Part shown: piece by piece, positions 53,168-62,645 of the stretch
Numbering within the stretch: the first letter of the stretch is position 1
How the letters are laid out: every line of letters begins with the position of its first letter
Origin: UBA4582 sp038106185
Lineage (GTDB): Bacteria > Pseudomonadota > Gammaproteobacteria > Pseudomonadales > Azotimanducaceae
Assembly (NCBI GenBank): GCA_038106185.1
Contig: JAYODE010000001.1
Coordinates: forward strand, 124,001 to 188,000
Length of the DNA stretch: 64,000 nt
Direction: 5' to 3'
The notes under the pieces: model-generated
The model's input: only the letters and a program-made list of their open reading frames with translations
What the model was told of the DNA's origin: nothing
The model's database searches: none
Program-made: the position numbers and the translations under genes

Positions 53168-56129
53168 GCTGATCTCCCTTCACTGATTGGTTTACGGCGC
53201 TGCTGGAGTCGCCTTGAACTTGCTGGATCTTTCGCAGTAACTGCGGCATTAAACTTTCAGGTAATGATGCCTGTACGCGCAGATACCAGAAGTTACTGTG
53301 CAGCAGCTCGCAATTGAGCTGACTGACCTTCACGGCATCCTTCTCAGTCATTATGACTGGCAGGCTATCGTTGAACATCAGATCCGTCAAACTGAACAGG
53401 TGGTGATCATCAAATTCATGTGTGATCACCTCATAACCCAAATGATTCAGCGTTTGAAAAAATCTGGCGGGATGGCCGATTCCAGCTACACCGTGCACAG
53501 TATGTCCGAGCCTTGGAGTATCCAGTGGTTCCAGGTCGCCAGTCGCCAGCTGAATCAAGGCATCCGGCACCAGCTGCATTCGGGTCACATCACAGGGTAA
53601 TGATAGGGGCTGAGAGCCGTTGACGACGACAAAATCGACTTCACTAAGACGATCAACAGGTTCTCGAAGCGGACCTGCAGGTAGGCACAGACCATTACCT
53701 AAACCTCTTTGCGCATCAATCACGACAATCTCTATATCTCGGTCCAGCGCATAATGCTGTAGTCCGTCATCAGCTACGATCACATCGCAGTCATGCTGGC
53801 GCAGCAAATGTTGTGCGGCTCGAACTCTGTCAGGATCTACGACAACAGGGCAACCAGTGCGCCGATGCAGCATCAAGGCTTCGTCACCCGTTTGCGCAGG
53901 ATCAGAAAACGACTTCACATCGAATGGATAAGGGGCCAGTCCTCCATGTCCTCGGCTAACAATCCCAGGGCGAAAACCCGCTGCGGCGAGTTCCGCCACC
54001 AGCCAGATGACCAACGGCGACTTACCTGTTCCACCGACGTTGATATTGCCGACGATAATGGTCGGTACCGGCGGACGCCAATGTTGCTTCGCTTCTTTGG
54101 CGAGTCGTCGCCGACGCCTGCGAGCCAGCTGAGTGAACACCCAGGCCGCCGGACGCAGCAAATTTAACCAGCGGGCCTGCTCGTACCAAGCGTTTACCAG
54201 AAACTGACTGCTGATCAGTGGCACCGGATCCTGCGGATGAATGGCCGCCAGCGGCGCTAAGATCTCTGGCGAGGATTGTACTGGGCTCGGCGTTTCAGAC
54301 GGACTGTCGTCTAGTGTGGAATGACCCTGCAAACCCGCATAAAATCCTCGCTTCGCGAGTAGTTCGGCATGGCTGCCCTGCTCCACGATTTTGCCTGAAT
54401 CAATCACCAGTATACGATCGGCTTTTTCAATCGTTGAAAGCCTGTGTGCAATGACGAATGTGGTTCGCCCTTCGACCACTGCCTCCAGAGCCGCTTGGAT
54501 GTAACGCTCCGACTCGGAGTCCAAGGCCGATGTTGCTTCATCAAGTATCAAGATAGGCGCATCTTTCAGAAAGGCACGAGCAATGGCCAGGCGTTGTCTC
54601 TGTCCCCCTGAGAGGAGAACGCCATTATCACCGACAATAGTGTCCATGCCAGCATCGAGCCGAAGAATAAAGTCAAGCGCATAGGCTTGCTCGGCCGCTT
54701 TGCGTATCTGCGCTGGCGCTGCACCCTGTAAGGTGCCATAAGCAATATTTCTCTCAATAGTGTCATTAAACAGCGTCACATGCTGAGTGACTAACGCAAT
54801 CTGCTGGCGCAAGTCAGACAATTTCAGGTTCTTTATGGGCTGATCATCGATCAGAATCTCACCGCTCAGGGGCGAATAGAATCTCGGGATCAGACTTGCC
54901 AGGGTACTCTTGCCGCTGCCTGATCGTCCCACGAGGGCGATGGTTTCACCGGCATTCGCGACGAAGCTGACATGATCCAGAATCAGCTCCTGCGCATTCT
55001 CTTCATAGGCAAAGCAGACGTCCTTAAACTCGACTTTACCCACTGCTTTTGGCAGACGCTGCTGGCCAACATCCGGCTCTACGGGTTCGTCAAACAACGT
55101 GAATATATCCTGTGCCGCTGCTAGCCCACGCTGAATAATGGAGCTGACCTCAGATAATTGTCGAATTGGCTTCGCCAGCAAGCCGCCGACCGTAATGAAC
55201 GCTACCACATCACCAGGACTCATGTCGGCGAGCAGCACCGGGTCTAAAACCAACCAAACCAACCCGGCTAAGGCCAGCGATACCACGAGTTGCACGGTAG
55301 GCGTAGCAATCGATTGCGTGATGACCATCTTCATGGATTGCCGACGATTATTATTACTAACACCCGTAAAACGCTCGCGCTCGTAATCAGAACCGCCATA
55401 AATCCGCACCACCTGGAACCCCTGAACCGCCTCAGAGGCTACGTGGGTTACGTCCCCCATGGAGTCTTGAAGCCTTTCGCTGATTCGGCGAAATCTGCGA
55501 CCAGCATAGCTCGCCAGCAGGCCTATCAACGGCGCCACGGCAATAAACAGCAGGGTTAGCTTCCAATTCAAGTAAAACAGATAGCCTAAATAGCCCAACA
55601 CCGTGAAGCCTTCACGAATAACAACTCGAATTGCATCAGTGGCCGCACCAGTAACCTGAGTCACGTGAAAAGTGACTTTGGCGACCAGATGACCCATGGT
55701 GTTTTTGTCGTAAAAGCGACTTGGCAAGTGCAGCAGTTGCTCGAATAATTCGCAACGAAGTGCATGTACCAAACTGGTACCCACGTAGGTGATGAAATAA
55801 TTACCTAAAAATGTGCCAATACCGCGAAAGAGAACAATGACGATAATCGCCAGCGGTATCACAGTGCGATTGATTGAGCCGGACCCACCCAACAGCGACT
55901 GGACGGCACTGGCGTACCGAGAACCGCTCAAGGGATCAGTGCCCTGCAAAGAGTCGACAATATAACTGATGAGCTGAGCAAAGCTGACATTCGCCAGCGA
56001 GTAGAGAACAAAGCCGAGTATGCTTAAAACAAAAGCGCCCCATAGCGGCAGCACATATGTCAGCAATCGGGCATAAATCTGCAGATCCGTAGAGGCTTTG
56101 CTGAGTGGTTCAGTCATCCTGCGGGACAT
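53157..56129 (-). CDS. msbA-lpxK: MsbA-LpxK fusion: lipid A flippase and tetraacyldisaccharide 4'-kinase
   Basis: 990 aa in one frame. Residues about 1-600 are MsbA: six membrane helices to about 330, Walker A GRSGSGKST, VLLSGGQRQRLAIARA and Walker B LILDEATSALDSESE. A Pro/Ser-rich linker (about 601-645) leads to LpxK (about 645-970): membrane-proximal WYEQARWLNLLRP, Walker A NVGGTGKSP, DDGLQHYALDRD and TEKDAVK. MsbA flips lipid A-core across the inner membrane; LpxK adds the 4'-phosphate. They are adjacent separate genes in E. coli. An internal GTG at 54224 with AGGA 5 bp upstream could also start a 355-aa LpxK alone. Start may instead be the ATG at 56117. Confidence 0.93.
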   Translation of the reverse strand: MSRRMTEPLSKASTDLQIYARLLTYVLPLWGAFVLSILGFVLYSLANVSFAQLISYIVDSLQGTDPLSGSRYASAVQSLLGGSGSINRTVIPLAIIVIVLFRGIGTFLGNYFITYVGTSLVHALRCELFEQLLHLPSRFYDKNTMGHLVAKVTFHVTQVTGAATDAIRVVIREGFTVLGYLGYLFYLNWKLTLLFIAVAPLIGLLASYAGRRFRRISERLQDSMGDVTHVASEAVQGFQVVRIYGGSDYERERFTGVSNNNRRQSMKMVITQSIATPTVQLVVSLALAGLVWLVLDPVLLADMSPGDVVAFITVGGLLAKPIRQLSEVSSIIQRGLAAAQDIFTLFDEPVEPDVGQQRLPKAVGKVEFKDVCFAYEENAQELILDHVSFVANAGETIALVGRSGSGKSTLASLIPRFYSPLSGEILIDDQPIKNLKLSDLRQQIALVTQHVTLFNDTIERNIAYGTLQGAAPAQIRKAAEQAYALDFILRLDAGMDTIVGDNGVLLSGGQRQRLAIARAFLKDAPILILDEATSALDSESERYIQAALEAVVEGRTTFVIAHRLSTIEKADRILVIDSGKIVEQGSHAELLAKRGFYAGLQGHSTLDDSPSETPSPVQSSPEILAPLAAIHPQDPVPLISSQFLVNAWYEQARWLNLLRPAAWVFTQLARRRRRRLAKEAKQHWRPPVPTIIVGNINVGGTGKSPLVIWLVAELAAAGFRPGIVSRGHGGLAPYPFDVKSFSDPAQTGDEALMLHRRTGCPVVVDPDRVRAAQHLLRQHDCDVIVADDGLQHYALDRDIEIVVIDAQRGLGNGLCLPAGPLREPVDRLSEVDFVVVNGSQPLSLPCDVTRMQLVPDALIQLATGDLEPLDTPRLGHTVHGVAGIGHPARFFQTLNHLGYEVITHEFDDHHLFSLTDLMFNDSLPVIMTEKDAVKVSQLNCELLHSNFWYLRVQASLPESLMPQLLRKIQQVQGDSSSAVNQSVKGDQHAS

Positions 56130-56532
56130 TCTTGGTGGTAATACTTAATTTGCTAAACCCCAACTGCCCGACAGCGTCCATTGCAGTCACCACAGATTGG
56201 TGTTCGGTTGCCGAGTCGGCAGTTATGATCAAGGGCAGCGTCGTATCACCGCCACTGACCTTTTCGATTGCTGTTTTTAACGTATCGATCTTATTGTTCA
56301 CTAGCGCTACACCGTTTATACCATAATCACCTTGGCGACTGATTGTGATTTCTATCTGCTTTTCCGCTACCAGCGCCTCGGCACCAGTGGCTTTCGGCAA
56401 GTCAATAGAGAGCTGAGTGTCTTTGGTAAATGTCGTAGAAACCATAAAAAAGATTAATAGCAGAAAAACCACATCAATCAGCGGAGTTAGATTCACATCG
56501 ACTTCTGGTTTCAACCGGCGCGCGAATTTCAC
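56110..56532 (-). CDS. exbD: ExbD/TolR biopolymer transport protein
   Basis: 140 aa, one N-terminal membrane helix holding the proton-site Asp20 (NLTPLIDVVFLLLIFFM) and a periplasmic domain. With ExbB harvests proton motive force for TonB-type uptake or for envelope processes. Overlaps the msbA-lpxK start. No tonB here; placement next to msbA-lpxK is common in this group. Confidence 0.94.
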   Translation of the reverse strand: MKFARRLKPEVDVNLTPLIDVVFLLLIFFMVSTTFTKDTQLSIDLPKATGAEALVAEKQIEITISRQGDYGINGVALVNNKIDTLKTAIEKVSGGDTTLPLIITADSATEHQSVVTAMDAVGQLGFSKLSITTKNVPQDD

Positions 56533-56551
56533 ATTCAGACTCCTGACCCTG

Positions 56552-57217
56552 CTACCGGCCGTCGCTCGCCGATGATGACTCTGGCCGAGCAGCCTTCATA
56601 TCATTCTTCTCGAGTCGATCACCATTTAAAACCTCGACTAACTTGAGGGCCTCTTGCTCCATAGTAATAACCAGCTCATCCACTCGACGCTGAAAGAAGC
56701 GATAAAAAAACAAACTTGGAATCGCGACTGTGAGACCTGCTGCAGTGGTGATCAGCGCTTCAGAAATGCCACCGGCCAAGACTGCAGCATTACCGGCACC
56801 CTCCAGTCTGATTGCCGCAAACACCTTGATCATACCGATGACGGTCCCCAACAAACCCAGCAGTGGCGTGATTGCGGCGACAGTACCCAGCGCATTCAAA
56901 TAACGCTCCAACTCATGCACCACCTGGTTCGCAACCTCCTCGATACTCTCCTTCATTTGGTCTCTGCCACGGCGATGATTACTGATACCGGCAGCAAGGA
57001 TTTGTCCGAGTGGCGAACCCGCTTTCAGCTCCAGTAGTTTTCGACTATCCAGCTCATTGGTACGAATCCAGCTCCAGACTTGCGCCAAAAGATTTTTTGG
57101 CACTATCTGCTCCCGTCGCAGCGTCCAGAATCGTTCTATGCAGATAGCCGCCGCGATAATGGAGCAAAGCATGATGGGAAACATCAGCCAGCCACCCGCC
57201 TGAACTAATTCGAACAC
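56552..57217 (-). CDS. exbB: ExbB/TolQ proton channel protein
   Basis: 221 aa using the GTG at 57217, which has AGGGAGG 9 bp upstream and gives MFELVQAGGWLMFPIM, the usual family start; an ATG at 57244 would put that site inside the gene. Three membrane segments (about 10-30, 105-130, 150-175) with the family block AAITPLLGLLGTVIGMIKVF and GISEALITTAAGLTVAIPSL. Partner of ExbD, 19 bp upstream of it. Confidence 0.93.
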   Translation of the reverse strand: MFELVQAGGWLMFPIMLCSIIAAAICIERFWTLRREQIVPKNLLAQVWSWIRTNELDSRKLLELKAGSPLGQILAAGISNHRRGRDQMKESIEEVANQVVHELERYLNALGTVAAITPLLGLLGTVIGMIKVFAAIRLEGAGNAAVLAGGISEALITTAAGLTVAIPSLFFYRFFQRRVDELVITMEQEALKLVEVLNGDRLEKNDMKAARPESSSASDGR

Positions 57218-57316
57218 CGACCAAACCCTCCCTATGATAAACAATTACTGTAGCACAGAAGACGGCGATGACGCGCCTCGAATATGGTACCAATCAGCGC
57301 CGAATTGCCAATAAAA

Positions 57317-58492
57317 TCAATCGATTCCAAAGACGCCCTGAAGAAAGGGATTCAAGAACCGACCCGTTGGGTCTAACGTTTGGCGAATCTCTCGGAATCG
57401 ATTAAATTGCGGCAACAGCGCTTCCAGCCGGCCAGCCTGGTGCGTGTGAACCTTGCCCCAGTGAGGCCGGCCATCGTACTCCTGGAACAGCCGTTCGACT
57501 GCTGCAAAAAAGTTTGCATAAGGCTGTTTAGCCCCCTCATGAGCGGAAATGGTCACGCTATCTCGGCCACTGGCGGAGCTTAACATGATATCGTCGGCCT
57601 TCAGTGTTCGATACTCCAGCGGCCAACGAACGTTCGGATAGTCAGTCTGCATCAAGCGCCTTAAGGCCAGAAAACAGTCCCAGCCTGCCGCCGCTGGTAC
57701 CGAGAATTCGATTTCATTGAACTTATGCTCTCGAGTAGACGGAATCACTCTGTAGCTTCGATCAATCTCCTGCCCCTGTCTTGGTGAATCAAGGGCATGC
57801 ATCGTGGTCGGGTTAAGCGTCTTCATCGCACATTGGTCCGTCTGCGGATCCCAGAAAAACTCCCAGTGTCGATTGTTGGCCATGAGGTCAGTACGCGCCT
57901 CGGCACATTCAGCGACGCTGGCTTGCCAATTGTGCTCATGTAAATAATAAGCGGGCACAGTTTGCAGCGTGACTTGCGTGATCACCCCCAACGTACCCAT
58001 TGAAACCTGTGCGGCACGCAACAGCTCAGGATCAGAGGATTGGGTGATATCGACAATTTGTCCATCCGCCCTGACCAGTCGTAAACCAACAACTTGACTG
58101 GAAATATTTTGCAGCGTCACGCCGGTTCCATGGGTACCGGTACTAATGGCGCCGGCGATCGACTGACGATCAATATCGCCCATATTTTCCATGGCCAGTC
58201 CCAACGCCCACAAGGGCTCACCCAGCTGGTGTAATTTGGTGCCCGCCCAGACAGTCACCTGCCTGGATTCGACATCGTGAGAAACCAGCCCGGCTAAACG
58301 GTCAAGTGAAACCAGGTAATCATCGGTCCAAAAAGGCACGAATGAGTGCGCGCTACCGATACCCCGTACTCGACGGCGAGCATCAGCAGCTTGCTGGATC
58401 AGCTGCACTACAGCAGCTTCCGAGTCAGGTAACGCCAAGTTCAAAGGCAGGTGCTTCTGGCTGCCCGACCAGTTTTGCCATTCTTTCGTCAT
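57317..58492 (-). CDS. FAD-linked sugar-lactone oxidase (ALO/GULO type)
   Basis: 391 aa from the ATG at 58492 (AGGTGAAG upstream; a GTG at 58504 is in frame). Vanillyl-alcohol-oxidase-type FAD domain with GIGSAHSF (the His being the usual covalent flavin site) and GTHGTG, then a D-arabinono-1,4-lactone oxidase C-terminal domain ending HWGKVHT and FLNPFLQGVFG. Oxidises aldonolactones or polyols in known relatives; substrate not determinable. First of a run of minus-strand metabolic genes. Confidence 0.9.
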   Translation of the reverse strand: MTKEWQNWSGSQKHLPLNLALPDSEAAVVQLIQQAADARRRVRGIGSAHSFVPFWTDDYLVSLDRLAGLVSHDVESRQVTVWAGTKLHQLGEPLWALGLAMENMGDIDRQSIAGAISTGTHGTGVTLQNISSQVVGLRLVRADGQIVDITQSSDPELLRAAQVSMGTLGVITQVTLQTVPAYYLHEHNWQASVAECAEARTDLMANNRHWEFFWDPQTDQCAMKTLNPTTMHALDSPRQGQEIDRSYRVIPSTREHKFNEIEFSVPAAAGWDCFLALRRLMQTDYPNVRWPLEYRTLKADDIMLSSASGRDSVTISAHEGAKQPYANFFAAVERLFQEYDGRPHWGKVHTHQAGRLEALLPQFNRFREIRQTLDPTGRFLNPFLQGVFGID

Positions 58493-58537
58493 TTCAGTCT
58501 TCACCTATTGCTGTTGATCCAGGCTAGCTGAGTCAGC

Positions 58538-59401
58538 TCAGGACTTCACAGCTTTAAAATACGCTTCGATTCGAGCCAAGTGCCCATCGACATTGGTTTC
58601 ACCCGCGTTATGGGTCGCGATAGCCATATGGGTTGCTCCCAAACTACGCCATTTACCGGCATGGCCCTGCCAGCGTTCCGGCGTTCCGCCGGCATACTGA
58701 GCCTGTGCAAGAATCGAAAATTGATCCCAGGGTTTGCCTAGCGCCTCACGTTGACTCCGCAGTGCACTGATGATCTCCGCTGCTGCTGGACTTGGCCCCA
58801 TAAGAGGAATCCAGCCGTCTCCAAGGCGAGCGCAACGTCTCACCAACGCCGGCGCACTACCACCAAACCAGATTGGCACTGGCTTTGACGGACGGGGGTT
58901 TAGACCGGCTTGATTAATGCGATGATACTTACCTGTATAATCCAGGACTTCCTCAGCCAACAGCGACCTCAGCACTTGAATTTGCTCCGCCTGCCGAGCA
59001 CCGCGGGTCGAGAAATCCTCATTCAAGGCCTCGTATTCAATCTTGTTCCACCCTGTGCCCACACCGAGACGAAGGCGGTTATTCGACAATATCGCAACCT
59101 CAGCCACTTGTTTTGCAACCAACACAGTCTGTCGCTGGGGCAAAATGAGGATGGTTGTGACCAGTTCAATGGTCTCGGTCAGCGCAGCAATAAACGCCAG
59201 GGTCGTGAGCGGCTCATGAAAGGCAACGTTCTTATCATAAATACCACGCCAACCACCTGGACGATCGGGATCCGCGCCAAGCACATGATCATAAATAAGC
59301 AGCTGCCGAGCACCCAATGCCTCGGCACCCTGAACATAGGCTTTCAAGGCACCGGGATCATTTCCGATTTCGTTGTGCGGCAGAACGACCCCAAACTCCA
59401 T
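58538..59401 (-). CDS. LLM class flavin-dependent oxidoreductase
   Basis: 287 aa luciferase-like TIM barrel. FGVVLPHNE, GVGTGWNKIEYEALNEDFSTRG, GLNPRPSKPVPIWFGG and RCARLGDGWIPL match the subgroup usually annotated F420-dependent. Whether F420 or FMN is used cannot be read here; F420 is rare in gammaproteobacteria, so I would not assume it. 20 bp downstream of the MaoC gene. Confidence 0.88.
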   Translation of the reverse strand: MEFGVVLPHNEIGNDPGALKAYVQGAEALGARQLLIYDHVLGADPDRPGGWRGIYDKNVAFHEPLTTLAFIAALTETIELVTTILILPQRQTVLVAKQVAEVAILSNNRLRLGVGTGWNKIEYEALNEDFSTRGARQAEQIQVLRSLLAEEVLDYTGKYHRINQAGLNPRPSKPVPIWFGGSAPALVRRCARLGDGWIPLMGPSPAAAEIISALRSQREALGKPWDQFSILAQAQYAGGTPERWQGHAGKWRSLGATHMAIATHNAGETNVDGHLARIEAYFKAVKS

Positions 59402-59421
59402 AACATTTGCTCCAATATGAT

Positions 59422-60417
59422 TTATGCGAAAAGCGCTGCAAGATGCCAGTCCAGTACCTTGACGCTATCCTGACGGCAGGCAAAGGTTTCGACATGTAGC
59501 ATGGCAAGTCCGGCACCTTGATCATTCGCCGGCACCAATGATTCAATAGTGACCTGCGTCTCGAGGATATCTAGCTCGAATACTGGTGCTACATGATCAC
59601 AGCGAAACCAGCCAAGCACTGTTACTATTCCAGGCAAAGCACGGGTCAATTGCGCAGCAGCCATTGCTATCGTGTGTCCACCATAGACCAATCGTTGACC
59701 ATAGACACTGCGGGTGGCGTCAGTATGGGTCATGGCCATATTCAACGTCATACGTACCAGTTCTGGCGCCAGGGTCACTGTGTCGCGAGACTCGACCTGG
59801 ATTTTGCAACCCGCTTCCAGCGAGTTGAAATGGGGACCTCTGACTGATCGTTTAAACGCTTCAAAATTCCAGGCCGGCACCAATGCCAGCAATGCTTCAG
59901 GAGCAATTGTTTCTGGCATATTGCTGAAATCATCTTGGTGTCCTGTCTCAACATTTGGGTCCCGACACGGAATCATAGGGCAACGCCAAAACAACATGAC
60001 GGTTTCGTCATGCTGATTTTTGACATGGATTTCCAGTGCCACCATGCCCGAAGCTGGCCGGCCCTCTTTTGCTTTATTTTGTCGCAAACCCACCACACGA
60101 GTAGTCGTTGTTAGGGTATCACCGATATAGGCTGGTCGCTGCAGCTTCATCCCTCGATAAAACAGATTACCCATGACGCGTTGAGACGGAATAGTGCTCT
60201 GGCCGATGGCAAGGTTGCAAACCAGTGCAGGATTCACCAGCGCCATTGGCTGCCCCGTGACTTTTTGGGCTAGCACATGATCCAGTGGAAGCCGCATTCG
60301 ATCACCAAACAGGGCCTGGTGAATGGCGGCGTGCCCCTCGGTAATCGTGACCGCCGGCACGTCGCTGTAATCGTCGCCGACATTAAAATCTTCAAACCAG
60401 GGTACAACTGCTGTCAT
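59422..60417 (-). CDS. Double-hotdog MaoC-like dehydratase
   Basis: 331 aa, two hotdog halves: N-terminal FAS1/MaoC-like half (1-150; VTITEGHAAIHQALFGD) and C-terminal half (170-331; HTDATRSVYGQRLVYGGHTIAMAA). The D-x-x-x-x-H hydratase pattern is seen in part. Probably hydrates an enoyl-CoA. GAGGT before the ATG, which overlaps the upstream aldolase-like gene by ATGA. Confidence 0.87.
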   Translation of the reverse strand: MTAVVPWFEDFNVGDDYSDVPAVTITEGHAAIHQALFGDRMRLPLDHVLAQKVTGQPMALVNPALVCNLAIGQSTIPSQRVMGNLFYRGMKLQRPAYIGDTLTTTTRVVGLRQNKAKEGRPASGMVALEIHVKNQHDETVMLFWRCPMIPCRDPNVETGHQDDFSNMPETIAPEALLALVPAWNFEAFKRSVRGPHFNSLEAGCKIQVESRDTVTLAPELVRMTLNMAMTHTDATRSVYGQRLVYGGHTIAMAAAQLTRALPGIVTVLGWFRCDHVAPVFELDILETQVTIESLVPANDQGAGLAMLHVETFACRQDSVKVLDWHLAALFA

Positions 60418-61589
60418 TGCGATTTACCTCGTGCTGAAACCGGCCAGATTTCTTCAACGAATCCGTTTCTATAGGGAAAATAGAAATCATGGAGGTTGAC
60501 GGTGGGATCGCAATGAGGGGTCAGCATCGACAATCTGTCACCAAGTTGAATCTCACGGGAGGGATTGTTCAGTCTCACAATACCGTGCTCGTCACCCCCC
60601 CAGTGATAGGTGAGTCCCTCAAGATCCCGAAACTGAGGCACACCGGCATCAGAGGCGAAAGATTTGTAACCTGCATCAACTGTGATCAATCGCTTTTGAG
60701 GTTGACTGATAGCCGTCACCAGAACAAACAACGCAGGTTCAAAAGCGTCAAATAATTCGCCCGCCTGACCACCAATTTCTCGATACTCAATATCCATAAA
60801 GGCATAAGAGCCCGCTTGCAGTTCCGTCAAGGCACCAATGCTCGGTTCTATATCAAAAGTGCCAGTGCCACCACCACTGAACACATCAACAGCGATTCCG
60901 TTAGCCTCGAATAAGGCTCGGGTCTCGATACCTGGCGCAAGTAACTCGACATATCTGGCGCGCCGATTATCGAAGCCCTTAATATGCATGCAATTTCCGA
61001 TATACATCTGCAAACCAGAAAAATGCAGGTTAGAACAATCATTGAAGATATATTGGCCCAATACCAAGGCAGGATCACCACAGGCAATGCCAGTGCGCCC
61101 CATGCCCGGATCCAGATCAATCAAGACTTTCAGAACAACACCCGCCTGCCGCGCAGCCGCATTTAACTGCTCAGCACCTCGAACATGATCAACAACAATA
61201 CGCACCTCGCTCGAACGCGCAGCGAGCGCAATAACGCGAGCAATTTTATCTGCTGTAACTACCGGCGAAGTGATCAGAATATTCTGCACGCCGCCGGCGA
61301 GCATCACCTCCGCTTCGCTGACGGTGGCTGCACAGACTCCCAGCGCACCCTTTTCTATTTGCTTGTTAGCGATGATTGGTGACTTATGCATCTTTGTATG
61401 GGCCCGCAAGCCCATACCGTGCTTCTGCAGATGCTGTTGCATTTTATCCAAATTGCGTTCAAAAATATTCAGGTCCAGTACCAGTGCCGGAGTCGGAAGA
61501 CTGTCAAGAGGTACAGGCGGGTCAAGCCGAATAGGCTCAATAGGGACCTTATACAAACTGTCATCAATAAATTCTTGAAGTGTTGTCAT
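60414..61589 (-). CDS. D-threonine aldolase-like PLP enzyme (DSD1 family)
   Basis: 391 aa, alanine-racemase fold type III. Lys66 in RAHTKMHKSP is the PLP lysine; FSGGGTGTFD binds the phosphate; the metal pair His359/Asp361 in TPHCDPTVNLHD is of the D-threonine aldolase type (D-serine dehydratase has H-x-C with Zn). It would cleave D-3-hydroxyamino acids to glycine and an aldehyde. Good GGAAGG site upstream. Operon with MaoC and LLM genes. Confidence 0.88.
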   Translation of the reverse strand: MTTLQEFIDDSLYKVPIEPIRLDPPVPLDSLPTPALVLDLNIFERNLDKMQQHLQKHGMGLRAHTKMHKSPIIANKQIEKGALGVCAATVSEAEVMLAGGVQNILITSPVVTADKIARVIALAARSSEVRIVVDHVRGAEQLNAAARQAGVVLKVLIDLDPGMGRTGIACGDPALVLGQYIFNDCSNLHFSGLQMYIGNCMHIKGFDNRRARYVELLAPGIETRALFEANGIAVDVFSGGGTGTFDIEPSIGALTELQAGSYAFMDIEYREIGGQAGELFDAFEPALFVLVTAISQPQKRLITVDAGYKSFASDAGVPQFRDLEGLTYHWGGDEHGIVRLNNPSREIQLGDRLSMLTPHCDPTVNLHDFYFPYRNGFVEEIWPVSARGKSQ

Positions 61590-61652
61590 TACCTTCCCTC
61601 ACCAGTCAGCATCTATCTTTAGAATGCCTGTGCATGATAATTTTTGAGCTTG

Positions 61653-62642
61653 TTAATCGCAGTGGATATTCGCGCAAGCCGGATCTTTTTCTACCTGCAG
61701 CGTCACATGATGTATATTGAATCGTTCCCGCAACTCGGCACTGATTCGAACATAGTTTTCAGAATCATCCCATAGTGTATTTTCAGGCATGACGAGATGT
61801 GCCGTGAGGCTGTTTTCACGAGTGCTCATTGCCCAGATGTGCAGGTCATGCACCTCGCTCACACCATCTATACTGGCAAGGAACTGTCGTACCGCGGAAA
61901 TCTCGATACCTTGAGGCACAGCATCCAGGATCAAATTGACCGAGTCGCGCAACAGTCCCCAGGTACCACCCAGAATCACAGCAACAATCAACAAACCTAT
62001 TAAGGGGTCAACCCAGAGCCAGCCGGTATAGAGAACAATGATGGCCGCAACCACAACGCCGGCAGAGATCAACGCATCGTAGGCCAAATGCAGAAAAGCG
62101 CCACGCGTATTCAGATCACCTTGACTACTGCGCATGAACAGCATGGCTGTACCGGCATTGACGAGGATGCCGACCGATGCCACCACAATGACGACGACTT
62201 CATGCATGGGCGCCGGCATGAGAAATTTTTGGATCGACTCGTAGGCGATAAATCCAGCAACGAATATCAACACTACAGCATTAATGATAGCAGCGAGGAT
62301 TGTTGTTCGACGAAACCCATAACTGTACAACTGACTCGATTGCTGCGTGGTCAGATAAGCCGCACCCCAGGCCAGCAGAAGTCCTAAAACATCAGATAGG
62401 TTGTGCCCTGCATCGCCCAACAGACTCACAGACCCAGTCACCAGACCGTAGAACGCCTCAAGCGCGGTGAATGCGAGATTGGCTGCTACGGCAATAACAA
62501 AACTGACATTTAATCGGGAAAAATCAACATCATGACTGTGATGATGACCCGATGCCGGGTGATGGGCGTGGTCGTGCGCGTGGCCTTGCTCGTGTGCTTG
62601 GGCTTTATCCCCTTCGTCATCTAGACCAGTCACAACGGGCAT
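61653..62642 (-). CDS. CDF family zinc/cation efflux transporter (CzcD/ZitB-like)
   Basis: 329 aa. His-rich cytoplasmic N-terminus (16-39), six membrane segments, zinc-site His80/Asp84 with Asp77 in GDAGHNLSD and the HLAYDAL pair in TM5, which is the H/D combination typical of Zn(II) CDF exporters. C-terminal domain (about 240-329) ends with a CANIHCD. 3 bp downstream of slyD, so a zinc/nickel-related pairing. Confidence 0.94.
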   Translation of the reverse strand: MPVVTGLDDEGDKAQAHEQGHAHDHAHHPASGHHHSHDVDFSRLNVSFVIAVAANLAFTALEAFYGLVTGSVSLLGDAGHNLSDVLGLLLAWGAAYLTTQQSSQLYSYGFRRTTILAAIINAVVLIFVAGFIAYESIQKFLMPAPMHEVVVIVVASVGILVNAGTAMLFMRSSQGDLNTRGAFLHLAYDALISAGVVVAAIIVLYTGWLWVDPLIGLLIVAVILGGTWGLLRDSVNLILDAVPQGIEISAVRQFLASIDGVSEVHDLHIWAMSTRENSLTAHLVMPENTLWDDSENYVRISAELRERFNIHHVTLQVEKDPACANIHCD

Positions 62643-62645
62643 GTC

